This document shows, piece by piece, positions 63,339 to 64,000 of a stretch of DNA of 64,000 nucleotides; position 1 is the stretch's first letter, and each line of letters opens with the position of its first letter. The position numbers and the translations under genes are program-made. The stretch comes from Marinobacterium sediminicola (GTDB taxonomy: Bacteria; Pseudomonadota; Gammaproteobacteria; Pseudomonadales; Balneatricaceae): positions 1,178,001 through 1,242,000 of the forward strand of contig NZ_CP092123.1 in the NCBI RefSeq assembly GCF_022343685.1, given 5' to 3'. The notes beneath the pieces are model-generated. The model saw only the letters and a program-made list of their open reading frames with translations. It was not told the DNA's origin and did not search any database.

Positions 63339-64000
63339 ATGTCCTTTGTTCGTCGAATGATGGCGCTGGTCCTGCTGGCTTTGCCTGCATGGGCCCAGGC
63401 TGAATCCTTTGTGTTTACGGCGATTCCTGACGCCGACGAGTCCCGCCTGCAGCAGCGGTTTGGCAAGGTGGCCGATTATCTGACCGAACAGCTGGGTGTC
63501 GAGGTGAAGTACATCCCGGTGAAGTCCTATGCGGCGGCGATCACGGCGTTCCGCAACAATCAGGTGCAGCTGGCCTGGTTTGGCGGTTTGTCCGGGGTAC
63601 AGGCACGTCGTTTGGTGCCCGGTTCAGAAGCGCTGGCGCAAGGTTACGAGGATCAGTTTTTCAAGAGCTACATCATTGCCAACACCCGCACAGGGTTGGC
63701 GCCGAGCGACAGCCTGAGCGATGCGCTCAAGGGCAAGACCTTTACCTTTGGCTCCAAGGGCTCCACTTCCGGTCGCCTGATGCCGGAGTTCTATCTGCGC
63801 GAGCACTTTGGTGCCGCTCCCGAGGCGATCTTCGGGCGCGTCGGTTTCTCGGGTGATCACAGTCGTACCATCGCTCAGGTTCAGGCCGGGGCTTATGAGG
63901 TCGGGGCCGTGAACTATGCCGTTTGGGAGAAGGAGCTGGAAGAGGGCAAGATCGACCCATCCAAGGTGACGGTGATCTGGACTACGCCAACCTATCCCGA
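63339..64000 (+). CDS. PhnD-like (putative selenate) ABC substrate-binding protein, 3' end cut
   Basis: The visible 220 residues start with a signal peptide (ending WAQA) and continue FTAIPDADESRLQQRFGKVADYLTEQLGVEVKY...AWFGGLSGVQARR. This is the PhnD-like periplasmic family annotated as putative selenate transporters. GSKGSTSGRLMPEFYL is the anion-binding segment. AGGA is six bases ahead of the ATG at 63339; an ATG at 63333 is too close to it. The rest of the gene and the likely ATPase and permease genes lie beyond the window. Confidence 0.88.
   Translation, partial: MSFVRRMMALVLLALPAWAQAESFVFTAIPDADESRLQQRFGKVADYLTEQLGVEVKYIPVKSYAAAITAFRNNQVQLAWFGGLSGVQARRLVPGSEALAQGYEDQFFKSYIIANTRTGLAPSDSLSDALKGKTFTFGSKGSTSGRLMPEFYLREHFGAAPEAIFGRVGFSGDHSRTIAQVQAGAYEVGAVNYAVWEKELEEGKIDPSKVTVIWTTPTYP

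Overview
The window is a stretch of chromosome from a Gammaproteobacterium. Supporting signs are a class Ia nrdAB-yfaE operon with paired NrdR boxes, an rsxABCDGE set near nth, TamAB, NhaB, RadD, and an NnrS gene with a gamma-type NsrR box. The large set of c-di-GMP enzymes, the arsenate/arsenite operon and the sodium-linked transporters suggest a marine or sediment Oceanospirillales-like organism (Marinobacterium/Nitrincola type). That assignment is inference; no rRNA gene is present to confirm it.

Layout. 1-15.1 kb: three large GGDEF/EAL proteins interspersed with nnrS, radD, an ECF sigma factor with a tiny zinc-type anti-sigma partner, a queuosine-mannosyltransferase-like glycosyltransferase and an SDR. 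15.2-18.3 kb: a ZrgA-type zinc-uptake operon behind a Zur-like palindrome. 18.4-23.4 kb: tamA-tamB. 23.4-28 kb: an HD-GYP phosphodiesterase, a secreted fasciclin protein and a SulP transporter with a universal stress protein. 28.2-32.0 kb: arsR-acr3-GAPDH-arsJ. 32.2-35.6 kb: an SLC13 permease and, on the other strand, nhaB with a long structured leader. 36-39.6 kb: nfeD-qmcA and another GGDEF/EAL protein. 39.7-44.1 kb: tRNA-Tyr and nrdA-nrdB-yfaE. 44.3-53.1 kb: nth and the rsx operon, separated by a receiver/CheC-like protein and a diguanylate cyclase. 53.2-59 kb: assimilatory sulfate reduction (cysDN on the minus strand; siroheme sulfite reductase, DUF934 and cysH on the plus strand).

59.0-62.8 kb is the most unusual region: a small chromosomal integron. 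A minus-strand integron integrase faces away from an attI core site and three gene cassettes. The boundaries are provable from the sequence alone, because each cassette's first six bases are the exact complement of the R'' core at its own far end. The cassettes encode (1) a 519-aa P-loop ATPase of unknown function, (2) a small secreted protein with two cysteines and (3) a four-helix membrane protein. They are visibly AT-richer than the host, and cassette 1 is in the best-expressed position. Anti-phage defence is a reasonable hypothesis for cassette 1, but nothing in the sequence proves it.

After the integron come a GDCCVxC-type small cysteine protein and, cut by the window end, a PhnD-like substrate-binding protein of the family annotated as putative selenate transporters. 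A good sigma-70 promoter precedes the latter. I saw no rRNA, CRISPR array, prophage or insertion sequence.
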